A stretch of 64,000 nt of DNA, from positions 1 to 64,000 of the forward strand of contig JAKQOG010000139.1 of the NCBI GenBank assembly GCA_029565395.1. Direction: 5' to 3'. Position 1 is the stretch's first letter, and each line of letters opens with the position of its first letter. Source of the DNA: Candidatus Hydrogenedentota bacterium (GTDB lineage Bacteria; Hydrogenedentota; Hydrogenedentia; Hydrogenedentales; CAILVY01). The position numbers were made by a program, and so were the translations under genes. Below, piece after piece: positions 63,204 through 64,000 of the stretch. The notes beneath the pieces are model-generated. The model was not told the origin of the DNA. It saw nothing but the letters and a program-made list of their open reading frames with translations, and searched no databases.

Positions 63204-63998
63204 TCATCCGGTTTCCACAGAGGAAGGCTGGCGTATGGGCAGGCGAACAACGAAACGGGTATGACTGCCAGAAGCATCGACCGCGATTTCGCCATGATGA
63301 GCTTCGATGATGGCATGCGAAATGCTGAGCCCCAAGCCCAGCCCGTGACGCTCAGACTTGGTTGTGAAGAAAGGAACAAACAACTGACCCGCGATTTCCT
63401 TGGGAATCCCGGAACCGCTGTCTTCCACGGCGATCTCCACCCAATCTCCCCGGAGGGCCGTGCTAAGCTTGATCCACTTTTCAGGTAAATCCTTCACTGC
63501 ATCAAAGGAATTGTTGAGTAAGTTGAGGAGCACCTGACCGACTTGCGAGGGGCGGCATTCAAAAGAGAGAGGCTGGCTGGGCATATCCAGCTCAAGGCGG
63601 ATGCTGCTCAGACGGAATCGTTCCTGGCAAAGCGCCACCGTGTTTTCAATAAGAATACTTAGTGAAGAATTCACAAACGGATCGCCGGATGCGTCGCGTG
63701 ACAATGCACGCAGCCCAAGTATCGTCTTTTGAATGCGGTCGGTATTGCTGCGAATCATCCGCAACAACTTGTTTGCTACCGCGTCATTCATCTGAGGGGT
63801 GGTGGCGCCAATCTCCAGTTGCTCCGCGCACCCCGATATGACCGCCAGCGGATTATTGATTTCATGTGCGATACCGCCGGCCATGATGCCCAAAGAGGCA
63901 AGACGGGCGCTTTCGATCATTTTCGCCCGCTGTTCGGCCAGCAGCTTTTCCGCCTGTACGCGCGCGGTAATGTCTTCAATAATCCCATCGAAATAGGG
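63204..63998 (-). CDS. Sensor histidine kinase, N-terminus cut by the window edge
   Basis: The reading frame is open to the right edge, and the ATG at 63920 is internal. Before it the frame reads 'PYFDGIIEDITARVQAEKLL', the end of a PAS/PAC domain and its linker helix. The kinase core follows: 'GGIAHEINNPLAVISG' (phosphorylated His), 'QVLLNLLNNSFDAVKD' (N box), 'VAVEDSGSGIPKE'-like 'VEDSGSGIPKE' (G1 box), 'PFFTTKSERHGLGLGLSISH' (F/G2 boxes), ending about 25 residues later. This is a PAS-linked HisKA/HATPase_c kinase, autophosphorylating on that His and passing phosphate to a response regulator not present here. Confidence 0.92.
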   Translation of the reverse strand, partial: PYFDGIIEDITARVQAEKLLAEQRAKMIESARLASLGIMAGGIAHEINNPLAVISGCAEQLEIGATTPQMNDAVANKLLRMIRSNTDRIQKTILGLRALSRDASGDPFVNSSLSILIENTVALCQERFRLSSIRLELDMPSQPLSFECRPSQVGQVLLNLLNNSFDAVKDLPEKWIKLSTALRGDWVEIAVEDSGSGIPKEIAGQLFVPFFTTKSERHGLGLGLSISHAIIEAHHGEIAVDASGSHTRFVVRLPIRQPSSVETG

Positions 63999-64000
63999 CT

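Overview
The window looks like a chromosome segment of an uncultured bacterium of the Planctomycetota/Hydrogenedentota type; my best guess is Candidatus Hydrogenedentota. The grounds are the protein style rather than a marker gene. There is a secreted protein with a dockerin-like N-terminal block, an 'EGEGE'-type linker and Asp/Cys-rich repeats. There are many single-gene secreted beta-propeller and (alpha/alpha)6-type proteins, Tat- or Sec-exported Gfo/Idh/MocA oxidoreductases, a sulfatase, DUF2961 and GLUG/PKD proteins. No rRNA, tRNA or phylogenetic marker gene is present, so the assignment is an inference.

Layout. 1-2.7 kb: end of a GLUG/PKD surface protein, then a decayed patch with an orphan C-terminal gene fragment and a frameshifted PIN-toxin gene that overlaps a small antitoxin-like gene. 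2.9-19.3 kb: mostly single genes. These are a TPR membrane protein, a large lipoprotein, a 5'-nucleotidase-like phosphoesterase behind a textbook sigma70 promoter, a truncated secreted-protein gene, a propeller glycosidase-like protein, phosphoglucomutase, a Ca-repeat secreted protein, a six-hairpin glycosidase-like protein carrying a CxxC/CxxC insert, an acyltransferase and a Sel1 protein. 19.5-24.5 kb: a tightly coupled four-gene operon (PIG-L deacetylase, MFS transporter, membrane metallopeptidase, membrane-anchored phosphoesterase). 24.5-35.5 kb: catabolic genes, including a sulfatase followed by DUF2961 and a six-hairpin glycosidase-like gene.

35.7-37.9 kb: a four-gene operon with an SPFH membrane protein, an Arc-like ribbon-helix-helix protein and two paralogous 154-residue membrane proteins. 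Its promoter overlaps tandem TGATATCA palindromes spaced exactly 11 bp apart. 38-43.8 kb: an alpha-glucuronidase-like secreted protein followed by a full TRAP transporter (DctP, DctQ, DctM) and a universal stress protein. 43.9-50.9 kb: an OPA-family MFS transporter, a Tat-exported TIM-barrel protein, a lipoprotein phosphoesterase, a membrane-anchored beta-helix with a cysteine ladder, and a CheW protein with a zinc-binding CZB domain inserted in it. 51.4-54.3 kb: an unrecognised three-gene operon (eight-helix membrane protein, glutathionylspermidine-synthase-like ATP-grasp protein, protein of unknown fold). 54.3-64 kb: a second propeller glycosidase-like protein, small antitoxin-like genes, an intact PIN toxin/antitoxin pair, an esterase, a 141-bp MITE with 17-bp terminal inverted repeats and an 11-bp target duplication, a flavoprotein, a second Tat-exported oxidoreductase and a histidine kinase cut by the window edge.

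Together the genes point to an organism that digests (possibly sulfated, uronate-containing) polysaccharides outside the cytoplasm and takes up the acidic products. The candidates for undescribed systems are the SPFH/RHH/paralog operon with its operator array, the three-gene ATP-grasp operon and the four-gene deacetylase/peptidase/phosphoesterase operon.
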